64,000 bases of DNA from Aldrovandia affinis (GCA_029706075.1 JAINUG010000167.1:124001-188000), one strand, 5' to 3'. Shown: positions 34,442-47,491, counted from the first letter of the stretch. Translations and numbers: made by a program. Notes: generated from the letters alone by a model not told the origin.

Positions 34442-35417
34442 CTAGTTTAAATATTCCTCCGCTACCCTAAGCATACGCTGGCCCAATGCAGCTGTACCTC
34501 TCTGGTTCAAGTGTAGCCCATCCCACTTGTACAGGTCACCCCTGTTCCAAAAGTAGTCCCAGTGCCCCATAAACCTGTACCCCTCTTTCCTGCACCAGGT
34601 TTGTAGCCACGTGTTATATCTCCATATAAAATTCTGCTTGCCTTTGCTAGCACATGGTACTGGAAGAATTCCAGAGAAGACCACCAAGGAGGTTCTGCTC
34701 CTTAACTTTGATCCTAATTCTATAAATTTGTCCTGCAGAACCTACCCGTACCTATGTCATTGGTTCCAACATGGACCATGACCACTGGATCCACCCCTGC
34801 TCTGGCCAGGAGCTTGTCCGCGTGTTCCAGGAGGTCTCCGACCTGAGCACCAGGCAGTCAACATGCCATGTGAGACTGACTATACTGTCTATACTTCTAA
34901 TGATTGAATCCCCCACTACAATTAACTCCCTTTTCCTGGGTGGCATGGCCGACAGGGTGCCCTGGGGCTCATCAGTCCTTCCACTCTCAGAGGGCTGGGC
35001 CAGATCCTCGGTTGGACACCACAATCGGTTGGACACCACAAGCTCTGGAGATGCCGCCCCTGCATGTGCGCACCCTTTTCTACGCTGGCGCCCTACCGTC
35101 ACTCAACTCTCTCTCCCAACCTGCTCTAGAGTCTCCCCACTACCCAGCTTCGGCGTGCAGGCTAACTCTCTAAAGGGCATACTAATTAGTTCCTGGAACT
35201 CTACAAATTCTGCAGAGCAGTCGAGACCAGCAAGTTGGGCTTTGAGAACAAGAATCTTGCTCTTGAGATGCTTCACAAGCTGGCAACGGTCGCAGACGAA
35301 GTCTCCTTCCAGAAACGCAATCATCCTGCAACACTCGCACTTCACTGCCGATGGCCACAACTTCACCCCTAAGTATTCTTTTCTTAGTAAGTCTATTGCT
35401 CTCCCTTCACTGAACAA
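34442..35417 (-). pseudogene. CR1 ORF1, copy B (zinc-binding region plus broken esterase)
   Basis: The N-terminal frame (35417-35103) has CECC ... CDRC cysteines of the ORF1 zinc-binding region, then MPFRELACTPKLG. It stops shortly after, and the esterase continues in other frames: 35102-34752 with VVGDSI, and 34687-34442 with WKWDGLHL-like residues. Frameshifts and a deletion around the GTND block break it. Copy A has the better-preserved esterase, copy B the better-preserved N-terminus. Confidence 0.8.
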
Positions 35418-35440
35418 ATTACTGCCAAAACAGAGACACT

Positions 35441-36020
35441 AAGTCGATAAAAATATTGTAAGCACCGAGGTGGTTCCGAACAGTCAAGTGCAGAAGTTAC
35501 TAAATGGAAACAACACCCCTCTTAAAGCTAACTTGAAAACTTTTGGTCCGGTTGCCTGTAGCAAGGGAGTTAGTAGCAGCCAACCGAAATGGCTATATCT
35601 CAACGCTTGAAGGTTAAACAATTAAATTTAAGCAAACAAAAGCTAGTTAGCTATAGAATATTCTCCTGCTCTTGGATTTGCTCCTGAGAGGGCGAAAAAA
35701 ACCAAAAAACCTTGCGTCAACTGGGTGTAATGTCGAATCGGTAACTTTTTAACAAGCTTTCCGAAGCTAGACAGGGAAAAATGGAAAATTCCCTCTCTGT
35801 GCCCTAATGGCGACAAAAGTTTACCTTAAGAGCAAATCTTTTTATCCTTTTACCCTTTATGATGACAAACGCAGAACTTCAATCAACAATACAAAACACA
35901 ATCCCAATAATATCAATGACAGAAACAGCAATCAGCAAACAGAAATCTGCTCAAACTCTCTGTATGAATGACACAGTAATCCTGTCAGGCAAAGCAAAGT
36001 ATTATAATAAAGGGTATTAT
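35441..36020. other. Spacer between CR1 copy B and a telomere-like repeat
   Basis: This may include CR1 5' UTR. No gene is supported. Confidence 0.4.
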
Positions 36021-36046
36021 AACCCTAACCCTAACCCTAACCCTAA
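36021..36046. repeat. Interstitial telomere-type repeat
   Basis: Four perfect AACCCT units plus AA (26 bp), the vertebrate telomere sequence, in an internal position. Confidence 0.95.
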
Positions 36047-36084
36047 GCAACCTAGAGAAACGATTCCGTGTTAACAACAAATTA

Positions 36085-36475
36085 TTTTTAAATGTATTTC
36101 GTTTTTTTCCCCTGTTTTTCTCCCAATTTTGTGGCCAATTATACCCTCTATTCTTCAATTCACTGTCCCCCATGAGCCCGCCGCATGCATTTACAGGACA
36201 AGCCACCACCCTGGGGCTAGCAATGAACTGCTTCCTCCAAGTTGGAACTTGCCTATTTATTTTGCCCACCGGGAAGTACTCTGTGCTCCTCGGCTAGCTT
36301 GTGCCGGCTCTCCCTCCCCTCTCCCCCTGGGGCGGACAGCCAATCGCCGCCCCCGAACAGGGCTCCCTGTCAGAGCCGGGCTTGCGCAGTCAGGGTTTGA
36401 TCCCCAACCACAGTGGGCAACCCTGCATTCCGGGCGAATGCTTTTACCGTTACACCACCCGAGGCCCCTTTGACA
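36085..36475 (-). mobile_element. tRNA-derived SINE-like repeat, ~390 bp
   Basis: Read on the minus strand it starts GGCCTCGGGTGGTGTAACGG, with an A-box-like region, and has a degenerate B-box (GGGGATCAAACCC at 36405-36393). The body includes GGTGGCTTGTCCTGTAAATG and the 3' end a CCAAAATTGGGAGAAAA-type tail. I do not recognise the family with certainty. Confidence 0.6.
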
Positions 36476-36520
36476 CAACAAACAGGTGGTGGTGGAGGTG
36501 ATCTTTGGCATGTGTGCTAT

Positions 36521-36679
36521 GATCAGAGATAACCTGGGTCTGAGCGGGGCGTGGCAGCGTGTGTCACAGATCCGACGCATGGTCCTGATTAGGGCTTGAT
36601 CAGAGATAACCTGGGTCTGAGCGGGGCGTGGCGTGGCAGCGTGTGGCACAGATCCGACGCATGGTCCTGATTAGGGCTT
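36521..36679 (+). repeat. Tandem duplication, 77- and 82-bp units
   Basis: Units 36521-36597 and 36598-36679 both start GATCAGAGATAACCTGGGTC and end TTAGGGCTT. They differ by an extra GCGTG and one substitution, so the duplication is recent. Confidence 0.95.
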
Positions 36680-36910
36680 GAGCAGAGGCTGGGGCTGCCT
36701 GTTTGCTTTGACTGTTTCCCGGGTTACTCTGCCTCTCCTATTGTTTGTTTGATCACTTCACTGCATTAGGGTTGCATGAAAAGAACCTCTTCACTGGGGC
36801 CAAGGCCTTTGCCCAAATTATGGGAGCTGTTTTGACTGGCTGCCACCTTTTATTCTGACCGCTCCATCGGACAATAAAAAGAGCCTGAGTGGGAGGACAC
36901 CCAAAGAAGA

Positions 36911-36944
36911 CAGACACACACACAGTATGTACACATACACTCAG

Positions 36945-36977
<33 letters not shown>

Positions 36978-37219
36978 GTGTACACATACACTCAGTCACA
37001 TACACGCACACACACTGTGTACACATACACTCAGTCACACACACACACACACACACACAGTGTGTACACATACACTCAGTCACACACACACACACACAGT
37101 ATGTACACATACACTCAGTCACGCACACACATAGTGTGTACACACACACTCAGTCACGCACACAAACAGTGTGTACACACACACTCAGTCACGCGCACGC
37201 GCACAGTGTGTACACATAC
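36911..37219. repeat. CA-rich minisatellite
   Basis: Six or more units of GTGTGTACACATACACTCAG with TCAC and a variable CA run. The Cys/Val-rich and His/Thr-rich frames across it are artefacts. Confidence 0.92.
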
Positions 37220-38331
37220 AATGTAAAATTACAAAAACCAAAAACATATGCACGAAACCGGAGATGTGGTATTTGTGAGGAAACCTGCTATCAAAATAGG
37301 CTCATTCAGGTTTTTATTTGTAAAACCTAAGTGTATTTTCTGCTGTTGAGGTTTTGAGGATTTCTACTTAAACAGAGGTAAATTGAGCTCTCAGCTCTTC
37401 AAATACTCTTTACCAGAGTGGATGGAATAAAAAAAGAGCACAGTTCTCTCTATTTTTTTAATTTAAATTTAAAAAAATCGTTTTTAAAATTTTTCTTGAC
37501 AATTGTACATTTTCAGCTCTATGGTAAATGGTTCTTCAATAAGGATTTCCACGTAATGGTGTAAAAATCTTACATTTTAAAATGCTGTCATGCAACATTT
37601 TAAGAGTCCCCATAAAAGCCGTAATGATGCTGCCATAATGAGGAGCTTGGAGTTTCTCACTTCCCCTGTTCCTGAGAAAAAACAAACACAGGACAACACA
37701 AAGCAAAAGGGTTTACATTTTTTAATGTGCCCGACTAGTCCCCCTGACTGTTAACTAGCAAAGGTGTGGCTGGGAGCAGGCCGAAGCATCGTGTGCCAAA
37801 AATGTAGACATGCTGTTTCATTAATTATTGTGAAGCCGTTTCACACAGTCTGTGTTTGAGGTAGCTGGATTAGGCATAGGGGATGAAATGCTTGCAAACA
37901 GACACAGGGTCACACGGGCTGGGGTCAGAGGTCAAGTTGGATGGAGGAGATTAAGACACTGTCTGAAGTGTCTCGATGTCATTCTATTTTGGCAAATAGA
38001 TTGTGCTGGCTTAGCACCGTGTGTGTTTTTACAATTGCAACACTTCAGTTGAATTTTCACTGGACATTTTGATCAATTAAAGACAAAATTCAGCAATGAC
38101 AAAATTGTGTGTAGAATATCAGGAATCAAGCACAATTTGATTTAAGGAAAGTAGGACCTTCTCTCTCCACTCTTACTGCATGTCTGGTGATCATACAGAT
38201 GGATGAAGCAGGAATGAAAGTACCAGCCTTTCTCTGTAACGCCCTTTCATCTTTATTTCAATCAACATTCAAGCAAATATGAAGGTTTGTCTCTGGTTGC
38301 TGGTGGGGGTACTGGTGCCGGTTGGAGTACA
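37220..38331. other. Intergenic DNA without a supported gene
   Basis: AT-rich, with a palindrome-like A/T tract at 37450-37495. I see no recognisable element. Confidence 0.4.
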
Positions 38332-38636
38332 GGTGGCAGTGGCTCAGTGGGTAGCAACATGGGCTGGCAAGCAGAGGGTTGCTGGTTTGAATCCCCGGAA
38401 GGCGAAATTAAAAAACAATGACTGGAATGCCAGTTCACTTCCTAGGGCACTACTGAAGTGCCCTTGAGTAAGGCCCTGTACCTCTAACTGCTCCAGGGTT
38501 GCCGTACTATGGCTGAACCTGCGCTCTGACCTCTCTGATGGTGTGTGTGCATCTAGGAGAGGTATGCGAAAAGATACATTCCTATTACCCTGTGTAAGAA
38601 CTGTGTGTAACATGGCAAATAAAGATCCTTATGCTT
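38332..38636 (+). mobile_element. tRNA-derived SINE, ~305 bp
   Basis: The head has an A-box-like GTGGCTCAGTGGGTAGCAAC and a B-box GGTTTGAATCCC. The body includes GAGTAAGGCCCTGTACCTCT, a common fish SINE motif, and the 3' end is GGCAAATAAAGATCCTTATG. The family name is uncertain. Confidence 0.75.
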
Positions 38637-39713
38637 ATATTATTCAAAAATCTCATCAATAAGAGGAAACAGTCACTATCTTAATCAATGATTGACCTTT
38701 GTCTCCTTGTCATGGGTAAACAACATGGAATGAAGAATCTGTTTAGACATCGCTGAAGGCGTGTGGTAGCGGACGTGTGGCGCAGTGTATTTGTTTTATT
38801 GAAAGCGGGTGAAGACACTGATGGAGACGTTTGGCGTGGCGAGGCTGCTACTCGAGAAATGAACAGAAATGTGTATTATGCACTTCCTGTCTCCGTGCAC
38901 CACAACCCCCCAGTACAGTTGTGTGGGTGTCCATCCGCTGTCATGCAGTGTCTCAGTGTCTCCTCGCTGGTCTCCCCTCCACTGTAACAGACTCTCTGTT
39001 ACCCCAGGACATAAAATAAATTAAGAGCCAATTAAATAACTAAACAACTAGCGCTCAAAATGCCCTAAATTCATTACTTTAAAAAAACATTAAAAGCATT
39101 GGGATAGAAAAGCATTTCACTTACCAGCCACTGATTACTTTTAGTTGAGCACCATTTTCTGACAAAATAGCGAGAGTGTGCATGCGGGAGTACGGGAGAT
39201 GACCCATCTCCCCAATGACCAAATACATGGAATCAGACCAAGTTGTGCTTGGAGCCATGATGGGCCGATATGAATAGCCATCAGCGTGACAGAGAGTGTC
39301 ATAATAAGAGTCTGTCCGCAGGCCTTAATGTGACAGTCCGGGCAGGGCTGGAGCATGCTCAGTAGGCTCACCGAGCCCATCCCTCACCACTGCATAGCCC
39401 GTGCACCCGGGGTGCTCCCTCTCCACGCTTCTCACTGACCTTTGTCTACCTTCTGTAGGTCTGGAGGCACGGAGGGAGAAGTCTGGAAAAGGAAAAACGA
39501 AAGAAAATAAAAGAGGAAGGGATTCCAAATAATGGACACTGGGGTTTCCCTAATTGTGGTGGACATATCCAGCCGTTGGAGGGCGTTTTGCTGTTTGCTG
39601 GAGCTGGGGGACAGTAAAAGGTTAAATTAATTTATTCTCGCCCCACACTCATCACAGCAGATGCAGGAAACAAGGAGCATCTACTGGGATTGGGGGCTCT
39701 GATATATAATATA

Positions 39714-39741
39714 TGCTTTGGATAAAAGCGTCTGCTAAATT
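39714..39741 (+). mobile_element. SINE/LINE 3'-tail scrap
   Basis: Contains GCTTTGGATAAAAGCGTCTG followed by CTAAAT, the tail shared by the HpaI-like SINEs and L2 LINEs here. Confidence 0.6.
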
Positions 39742-40137
39742 GTTGCAGTGTTGCGTGTGGGGGAAGTACTCAGCAGGCATGGTTTGGAGACACAGCACCT
39801 ACAACATTACCTCCTCCCCCGGCTCCGTCTTTTCCAGTCTGTACAGTGCCTTGAGAACTGAACGCTAACAGGGGAACTAGCTGCACCTTTAGACCAGTTT
39901 ATTTCTGCTCCTGGCAGCAATTAAACACTGTGCGTTAACAGTGTTTAATCGCTTCCTTTTCCTCTGTACATTTCCAGGCAGGATGGCATGTTCTTTTTTT
40001 TCTCAGAGACAAACAGGAATTTAATTACTGCTTGCTGGGCTCGTAGGGAATCAAATCTGCCCATCAATTATGAAGTGCAATAGTCCTCTTGGCACATTTA
40101 GAGCGAGCCGCACCCTGCCTTTCCAAAAACCCTGGAT

Positions 40138-40140
40138 TAT

Positions 40141-40171
<31 letters not shown>

Positions 40172-40178
40172 TAATAAT
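40138..40178. repeat. TA microsatellite
   Basis: About 40 bp of TA with one phase change. Confidence 0.9.
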
Positions 40179-41605
40179 AAATCTAAAATCCATTATGGAG
40201 AACTCTAGCAAAAAAAAATACTAACATGAAAAATGAACAGAGCACCAGCATTAATCTATGGGGTTTTCCTCTTAATTTAGCCATTATAAAAATGTTCTGT
40301 GAATGTAGCATGAACATTAGCCCCCTTCTGAGCTATTATCCCAGCTGTCTGCTGCTGCAATTTCACACTTCACTGCTTCAGACAACCAGTCTACTTGAGT
40401 CTGCCAGCCCTAGATTTCACCTTACTTCGGTAGTAATACACCAAATATGCACTATACAAGGGAAATGTTACAAACGTGAAATTATTTGTGACTTATAAAG
40501 TAATACTAAAGATATGATTTGTTTAACAACACTAGTGCCCCCCCCATCGAAAACAATGTAAGGGATGTATTAAGATACATATATATTCCACAGACACATT
40601 CACTTTGTTCGAGACTGTTGATTGATTATTGAAGGAAAATGAGAGCCTCCGCTTCTCTATAGAAATAATACAAAATGTGATAAAGTAAGGTTTTGATGTT
40701 GAATGGTGGCTCACTCGTTGGGTGATTAATGGAGTTCCTATTGGTGCGTTACATCCTTCACATTGCGGCCATAACCGTGTGCCATTTATATCAAATACCA
40801 TGGCCTGTACTACAGCAGGGTTTTCCTCCACACACCCACCCATCCACCCACCCACAATGCTAATTGATCATTTCTAATGCTTGAGTTACGCCATCTTCAA
40901 ATTCAACAGCCAAACACGGGAGGCTGTATATTATTCATGTTGAATGCCCGTTTATTTCCGTGAGTAGTGCAGGGCTGCTGTTCGAGGCAGACATGAAACA
41001 CTGACACACAAACAGGTTTACACAGAGGCCTAGCTTCTGTTACAGGATAACCACAGGAACGATTTCCCCCAAAAACAAAATAGGTGACTATCTGTTTTAG
41101 GTTGCAGTTCTGAATATTGCACAAAGAAAACCTTTAGTTTTTGTAATAGAGGCACAAATATCCAAAATGCTTTTATGTGCTGTTGCTATACTTTAACAAG
41201 TATAGGGTGTTGGGGGTAACAATATCAATAATATTATTGAGTAACAATGTTATTTAAGTACAAATAAATCTACTACTGTTCATAGCCATAAATGTATAGT
41301 TTAGAAGATTTTTAATTCAGAAAGAAAGAAAAAAATTAAACATGAGCAAGAGAATAAATATACACCTCTGTGAAGCACTGTGTTATTTTATTCAAACAAA
41401 TAATACAATTACATCCATAAAGGTGAGCAGAACTTTCAGAGGGAGTGAGCTTGAGACCCTTTGTGTGTAGAAGTGTTATTGTATCTCTAAATATATTACA
41501 GCATGTCTGTAGAGGGGGGGTATGGGTCAAAATTGTTCTCACTGGGGATGCAGTGGATATCGATGAAACAATAGCAGCTTAGCTTTAAAAAGATGAATGG
41601 TATTA

Positions 41606-41818
41606 TACATTTACATTTTAGGCATTTATCAGACGTTCTTATCCACAGCAACTTACACAGTTCACACACAATCCATTTATACAGTTGGATATTTTACTGA
41701 AGCAATTCAGGTTAAGTACCTTGCTCAAGGGTACAACAGTAGTGCCCCATCTGGGAATTGAACCTGCAACCTCTGAGTTACAAGCCCAGCTCCATAACCA
41801 TTACACTACACTGCCAGC
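41606..41818 (-). mobile_element. UnaSINE-like tRNA-derived SINE, ~210 bp
   Basis: Read on the minus strand: GGCAGTGTAGTGTAATGGTT with an A-box, a B-box GGTTCAATTCCC, a body with CTTGAGCAAGGTACTTAACC, and an L2-type tail ending AAATGCCTAAAATGTAAATG. The shared tail explains mobilisation by the L2 LINE. Confidence 0.85.
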
Positions 41819-44800
41819 TGCATTATTACCCAAATTATTTGCATGTTAGTCATGTGATCAAGGATCTGCTTTACCTCCATTCGTGCCCCCCTCACTCCCC
41901 CCGTATGTTACAGGTGCGCACCACAATGAGGCTGAAGCAGCTTTTTCTGTTGTGTAGCAGTCCATTCATGAATTTCACCTTCAGGAGTTGTTTTTTAATT
42001 TCCATGCCAATTTTCAGCACGCCTGCTAATATATAAGATATAAGAGATATAAAAGTTCTCTATTGGTCAGTAAAATGCTTTAAAATGCAAGAATAAAATG
42101 GTATGTACAAAATATATATACAGTATATATCTTAAATTCCTGAAAATTACTACTCATTTTTTTTGAGAAGTGCATGCATTTACTAAACATGCATACAAAC
42201 ATAACTACACAATGTTTGAAGGAGCTTTATTTATTATTAATCTGATACACAAAGATTATAAATGAGAAATTCTAGGAGGCGGGGGCGGGGGGTGTAGCAA
42301 TTATCGGAGTGATTGTCCTGTGCGCTGAAAGGCAATCAGCATGAGGGTTGGAAATGCCTCCGGAACACCTATGGAACAGGTATTATCCTGGTATGAGGCT
42401 GCCGCGGCTCACAGAAGCTGCCAATTTCCACCGGCACCTGGCGCCCGGTCTCCCTCAGAGCCGGTTCTCACCCGTTCCTCCTCCCTCCTGCTCTCCACTG
42501 GCTAATTCCCCTCCGCTTCTGCACCCCTCTCCCCCCCGCAAAAACCTGGATACAGAAAAGCTACCATGGATTAATCAAAGAAAAAGAAAAAAAATAGAAG
42601 AAAAAGAGCTTGCGCAAGTTTTTCACAAGAAAAAGAAAAAGAAAGCCTTTCGGAGGAAAAGAAAGGCCGTCCCTCCTCGCTACCCTACACGACTTCCAAG
42701 AACAGAACCACATTTTAACAAGTATAAAGGTTTAAGTGTTTTGCTGTGGTAATTGTACATTATATTTATTTGTAGTCTTGTTTGCCGTTGTTCGGGTATA
42801 TGCTGGTGGATTTTGAGAGGGTCCCAATCATACAGACAAGGCCAGAGCATTGGGTGGCGGCTAGTGCCTTCGTCTTGACTGGACCTGAGAGATGTGGAGT
42901 TGTCACTTTAGAAACACGCTGCTGCCATATTGAAAGGCTAATGTCCATCCACTGCATGTCAGTGCAATATATGTATGCATATGTATATATTTTATATATG
43001 CATTGGAATTTATGAGGAAATTCTTGTTGGCTTTTGAGTCATCAGAACCTGCTTGTTGCCCTAATTGTGAGTATAGCTTTAGCCATTTGTTTGTTTAATT
43101 TGTAAAGAAGGGACTGTGTTTTAAGAAGGCCCTGCTCCACATACACCCCCACCCCAAAGCCCCCCCAGTGAGATATTGATGAAGCCTGGGTTGGTGCAGT
43201 GGGGAGAGCAGCCACATCATTACCCTCCCCATTGAGAGAACCCCATTGACTTGCTCACCGACGGGCTCAAGGGGATGGATTAGCCCTTCTTGTCCAGTGC
43301 CTTCTTATCACCCCCCTGCCCCCTCAGCTGGACCTTTACCATTCTCACTATCTCAAAGAGCTGGGCCCGGAGAAGGAGGGGTTACAGGAGGAGCTTAAGG
43401 ACCTGTCTTTGGATTATGAAAGTTGTGCTTGCTTTATATTGATCTTACCTTGTGTTTTTCCATGAGCACAGACACAACTGCCGTGATAATGCGTGATGCC
43501 ATCAGATACACTAACGCTGATTGGAGTTGAAGCGGAGAGCTTCCACCCCAGGGTGTGGTGCCCAGCACACAAACAGAAAACCACCTTTTGAAGGGAAGCT
43601 GCTTTCTGGTCCTGAATTTGGTTCTCTTAATTTGTGGTTAAACACCACATTGATGCCCAAAGGATCCTCCGTACATACATCCCTCCCTGTCCACTTTTTC
43701 TCGGTACCAGTGTCAATCAAGACTTTTCCATGAACAATTTTCAATGAATTTGGACTTATTTAAATGCAAGTATTACTCTCGCATTTTACTGTAAATCCGA
43801 GTTAAGGACTTATTTCGATTGGATTCAATTGGCTTGCAGCGTTCCTGTAACTCACGGCCCTTACTGATTTGTGGAAAAACTGCCCAAGCCATTAGCTTAG
43901 TGTCTGAAACGTGAAGCAAAACGTTCTTGCAGTCGCTTTTGAAAAGTGAATACCATAAAAAATATGTATTCAAACATTAAAATACAACATGCTTTTAAAT
44001 TCATTGGCTTTTTGTTGTTGTTTCCAGCAACTGTCACTTATAGAATGGAAGAATATGGAGTATGAAGTCTGTTCCTTATTTTGCAGTGGAAGCAGACTGT
44101 ATGGATTCCTATGAAACCTGCTAGGATTCTTTGGATGTGGAGTTGGCTGCTTTAGCCATTGGCTCAGGGCTAACGTTTGTTCACTGGGCTGAAATATGAA
44201 AATATGAATACAGATACAGGTGGATCCTTTTGGAACTGAAAAATTAGTTTCATCCTTTTTATAAAAATAAAAAAATCCTGGCCAGCAGCTGTCACATGTT
44301 ACAATGTACAAATGTTATTGTGGGCCTGCAATTTTTTTACACCATTTTTTAAAAACTTGCTGCCAATCTGTAAATATCGCAAATGGTGCACATCAACAGT
44401 TGATCTCCTTTGACAGTGCAGCATTGTTTTGCAATTGCATGCTTAGTGTCAACCATGTAGTAGAGCAATATCTGTCTGAATTAAAGGACCTTATGACTTG
44501 GAGCCACAATACAGGCCTGGTGCCAGCAGTCTGATTAATTGACACTAAATATTTGAAGCACAAAGTATGCTTTGGAGAGATTTAAAAATGATTGTTCGAT
44601 CACGATGCACTCAATGGTTAAAGGTCTGTCTGGATGAAATCTACAATCTCTTTAAGAAGTACATAGATTATAAACTTAGTGGGAAGGGTCACAGAATGCG
44701 GGGGTGGGTAGAGGAGGGTTTGAGTAATTAGGAAACAAATTAATCAAGTCCTTCTTTCTCTCAATTACAAGAATTGTTTGGGTCAAATGCTGCCTACAGA

Positions 44801-46216
44801 TAATGATACGTTTTGGGCCTTTTTTCCTTTTGATACTATTTTGTAAGCTTGGGTGTCTAAAAAGCTAGTTTTCCCAATGTAAAAAATATATCATGCAGTC
44901 CTGTTATCTTATAAATGAGTATTATTTGTATAATAGCAGAGTTATACTTCAGCTCTTCTTACTTATTGCTTTAAACCTAAGTGTTGCACTTTTTTTGCAC
45001 AACTTAAAGAGTTGTTACAGTATTTTATTACATTTGCACTTTAAGTTTCAATAAAAGAGTTTCGGAAAACCTACATCAGACCAATACAAATTAGGCCGAC
45101 CTGTTTATCTTTATTTACTTGATTGCTATCTAATCTATCTTGATTGCATGTTTTGCACATAAATCTATATATTGACAGAAATAAAATGTATTTATATTAT
45201 ACTTTATTTTTTTGAACAGTTCTGCAACTATTGTGAATTGTTCATCAATGAAGGTACATTATAGAATGTAGAAAAGATTTTGTAGTCGAGTAGTTCCAAA
45301 TCGTTACGTTCGTTAGTCCAAATAAATTATTATTCATGATTAATTCCGTTTAGTTAAGAGTCTGATATCACTCTTAATGTTATCAACATTTTGATTCGCT
45401 TGTATTAGTTCAACGCGTTCTTTTTGGAGCAAATATGATTTTGGCCTATATGGATTACATTGCATAGGGCGACGTGTTTTAACCCTTTAATGGTCTGCTC
45501 ATTGTGACTTTTGCCATTGCTTTTTAATAGGCGAGATCATTAAAAGGTTAATTACTAAACGATTTCATCAGTTAATCAATATTGGTGAGATTAATATGAG
45601 AGTGATGCTCAAAATGCATTCTGATACAAACATCCATATAGAAGACCGTTTTAATCTGTTGGGGCTGTCCAGGTAGGTTACGTTAAATTGTTTAAAATTA
45701 TGTTTTTGGACGAATGCATTGTATCTGTATCTGTATAATATTGAGAATAGATCTGTCCGCCTTTGACTGGCGTGAACACCGACAAAAGCATCTTAACAGC
45801 TTCGTTCTGCCAGTTCCCCCTATGTAAATTGAGTGATCAGTAATTACTTAGCTAATTTCGGGATTTCCCTTTTTCTTAAAAGAGCCTGAAACACAATGCT
45901 TTACAGATTCGCCGTTTCACCCGAAGAGCTTTATATGTATGTGGCTTTTCTGTGTCCTGAATATTCACTTGTTTCTATTTATAAGGAATGGAGCAGCAGT
46001 AGGCATTGATCTGTGGGTTTGACTGTCCCTCCAGGCCGGGCACCCAGTGGGAAATCGACAGGGTCACACAACACAAGACGCAGGAGAGCTATTCATTTGC
46101 AAACTTTGTTGTGTGAAGTTCGTTATTAGACCAACTAGCGATAAAGGAAATGTTCTCAGCGCAACTTTAGGCTTAAAATTAGGTTGCGGGGTCGAGTAAA
46201 CTGAAGCACTAGGGCA
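41819..46216. other. Intergenic DNA without a supported gene
   Basis: The frame at 42348-42752 is Pro- then Lys-rich and lies in low-complexity DNA, so I do not accept it. The rest is AT-rich, unique-looking sequence. Confidence 0.45.
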
Positions 46217-46400
46217 CAGGGGCGTGTTTAGGGGTGGCCTAGGGTGGCACGTGCTACCCCAGATGCTGCGGGCGCACCGGGCGCAAAATTCCGAGGGGCG
46301 CAAAATTTAAGAAGAAGAAAAAAAAAACCACAGTTAGGGCAGCGGTCCCCAATCCTTTTTGCATTCCCCCCCGGTCCGCGAAATAAATGAACTGGTCTCA
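46217..46400. mobile_element. hAT-like terminal fragments
   Basis: CAGGGGCGTGTTTAGGGGTG (46217) and CAGCGGTCCCCAATCC (46342) both resemble hAT-superfamily termini found in vertebrates. No target duplications or partner ends are visible. Confidence 0.35.
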
Positions 46401-47316
46401 TCTTTTTTCTGCTTTTGCTCTTGTTTATCTGGCCTGAAATGTAATGTACTGTATGAATCTGTACCTAACTGTCTTGTATCAATCTTTCACCTGCCAAGGG
46501 ACTACAGATTAAGATATCCATTGACGCCTTTTCCGGATATGTTGATTACTATGTGCTGTCCCCTTTAAATCAATTAAATGTAATTAAATTTTTAAAACCA
46601 TGCAATCCCCAACATAACTGAGGCTAGAATCGCCACAATGAACCTGGCTCTACCAAACCCCACGTCAAAGCCCTTCCTACCAGGCTACGGGTCACTGCGC
46701 CACAGAACTTGATTTTTGTTATCTCATCTCATCTCATTGGCACTAATTAGTCTAGAGTCTGGACCCATAGACTTTCTCTTGCTATTTTTTTTCAATTGTC
46801 TTCACTTTTTCGTCTACGAGACTGATAAAATACCTCCTTGGCGTTTAGCCTTTAGACACGAGTGGGGGGAGAGAGGAGAGTCCGAAGTGCACGTGACATA
46901 CAGAGGAAAGTGTAAAGTATGTCAGTTTCTCATTAATGCGTCTTTCGTTACTGTTGAAAATGACACCATCGAATTACGAGACACCATTGTTGAGACCTGC
47001 TGGAATTTGCGTTGTAGAACATTTGCATCATTGAATGAGGCATCATTGTTACTGCTTCGACACACTCTCCGGGGACCCATTCAGTTAAACTCTTCTGACA
47101 GCTTTGTGGATAAATTCGTCAAGTGTTTTGACACCTTGCCATATGGTAAGAAATCATAAAAAAAGTAATTGGCTATCAAATCTATTACCTCCGAAAAGTC
47201 TTAGACAACATTATTTTCGGTCGGGGAAACTGAGAGCTCTTACAAAACTGAACACCAGTGTAATGGTAGCCTACAACGAATCGTCGATAGCCTACAGGTC
47301 GAAGTAGCGACGACAT
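46401..47316. other. Intergenic DNA with an unconvincing 147-codon frame
   Basis: The frame 46716-47159 on the plus strand has no domain I recognise and no splice or repeat context. It might derive from a decayed transposon. Confidence 0.35.
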
Positions 47317-47430
47317 TTTACATTTACATTTTAAGCATTTAGCAGACGCTCTTATCCAGAGCGACTTACAAGATGTTCATAAGTAGCCTACATGGTAGGA
47401 ACAATCATATTTCGCGCAAAAGATCAAGTT
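47317..47430 (-). mobile_element. L2-clade LINE 3' end
   Basis: Minus-strand tail GTAAGTCGCTCTGGATAAGA followed by GCGTCTGCTAAATGCTTAAA and TGTAAATGTAA, with a short part of the L2 3' UTR. Confidence 0.75.
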
Positions 47431-47491
47431 CCAGTTCCATTAGGGCAAATGTAGAGCGCTAAATTAAACGAAAGTGGTAACACAATATCAA

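Larger units (their letters stand above)
30811..35440 (-). mobile_element. CR1-clade LINE, copy B, near full length but interrupted
   Basis: Read from 35440 leftward: ORF1 with a zinc-binding region and esterase, ORF2 with the start of the endonuclease (to about 34075), then about 1.1 kb of foreign DNA, then the rest of ORF2 with the reverse transcriptase, and the 3' end shared with 16541 and 49781. The 5' limit is unclear; up to 400 bp more could be 5' UTR. It aligns closely with copy A over most of the shared parts. Confidence 0.87.
38637..41605. other. Intergenic DNA without a supported gene
   Basis: A LINE/SINE tail scrap (GCTTTGGATAAAAGCGTCTG) lies at 39716-39740. A TA repeat lies at about 40138-40178. 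No coding evidence. Confidence 0.45.

Noticed and set aside
636-37219. CRISPR-like spaced repeats
   Set aside because: The tandem repeats are microsatellites and minisatellites without unique spacers. The genome is eukaryotic.
36850-37226. Open frames of repeated CVTECMCT or THTLSHTH units
   Set aside because: These are translations of the CA-rich minisatellite.
38332-38420. A second tRNA-like sequence
   Set aside because: It continues into a SINE body and an AATAAAGATCC-type 3' end, so it is a SINE head.
42348-42752. 134-codon Pro- and Lys-rich frame
   Set aside because: The composition follows C-rich and A/G-rich low-complexity DNA, with no conserved motif.
46716-47159. 147-codon frame on the plus strand
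   Set aside because: No recognisable domain, and it lies between hAT-like scraps and an L2 tail. It may be old transposon DNA; kept only as a note.
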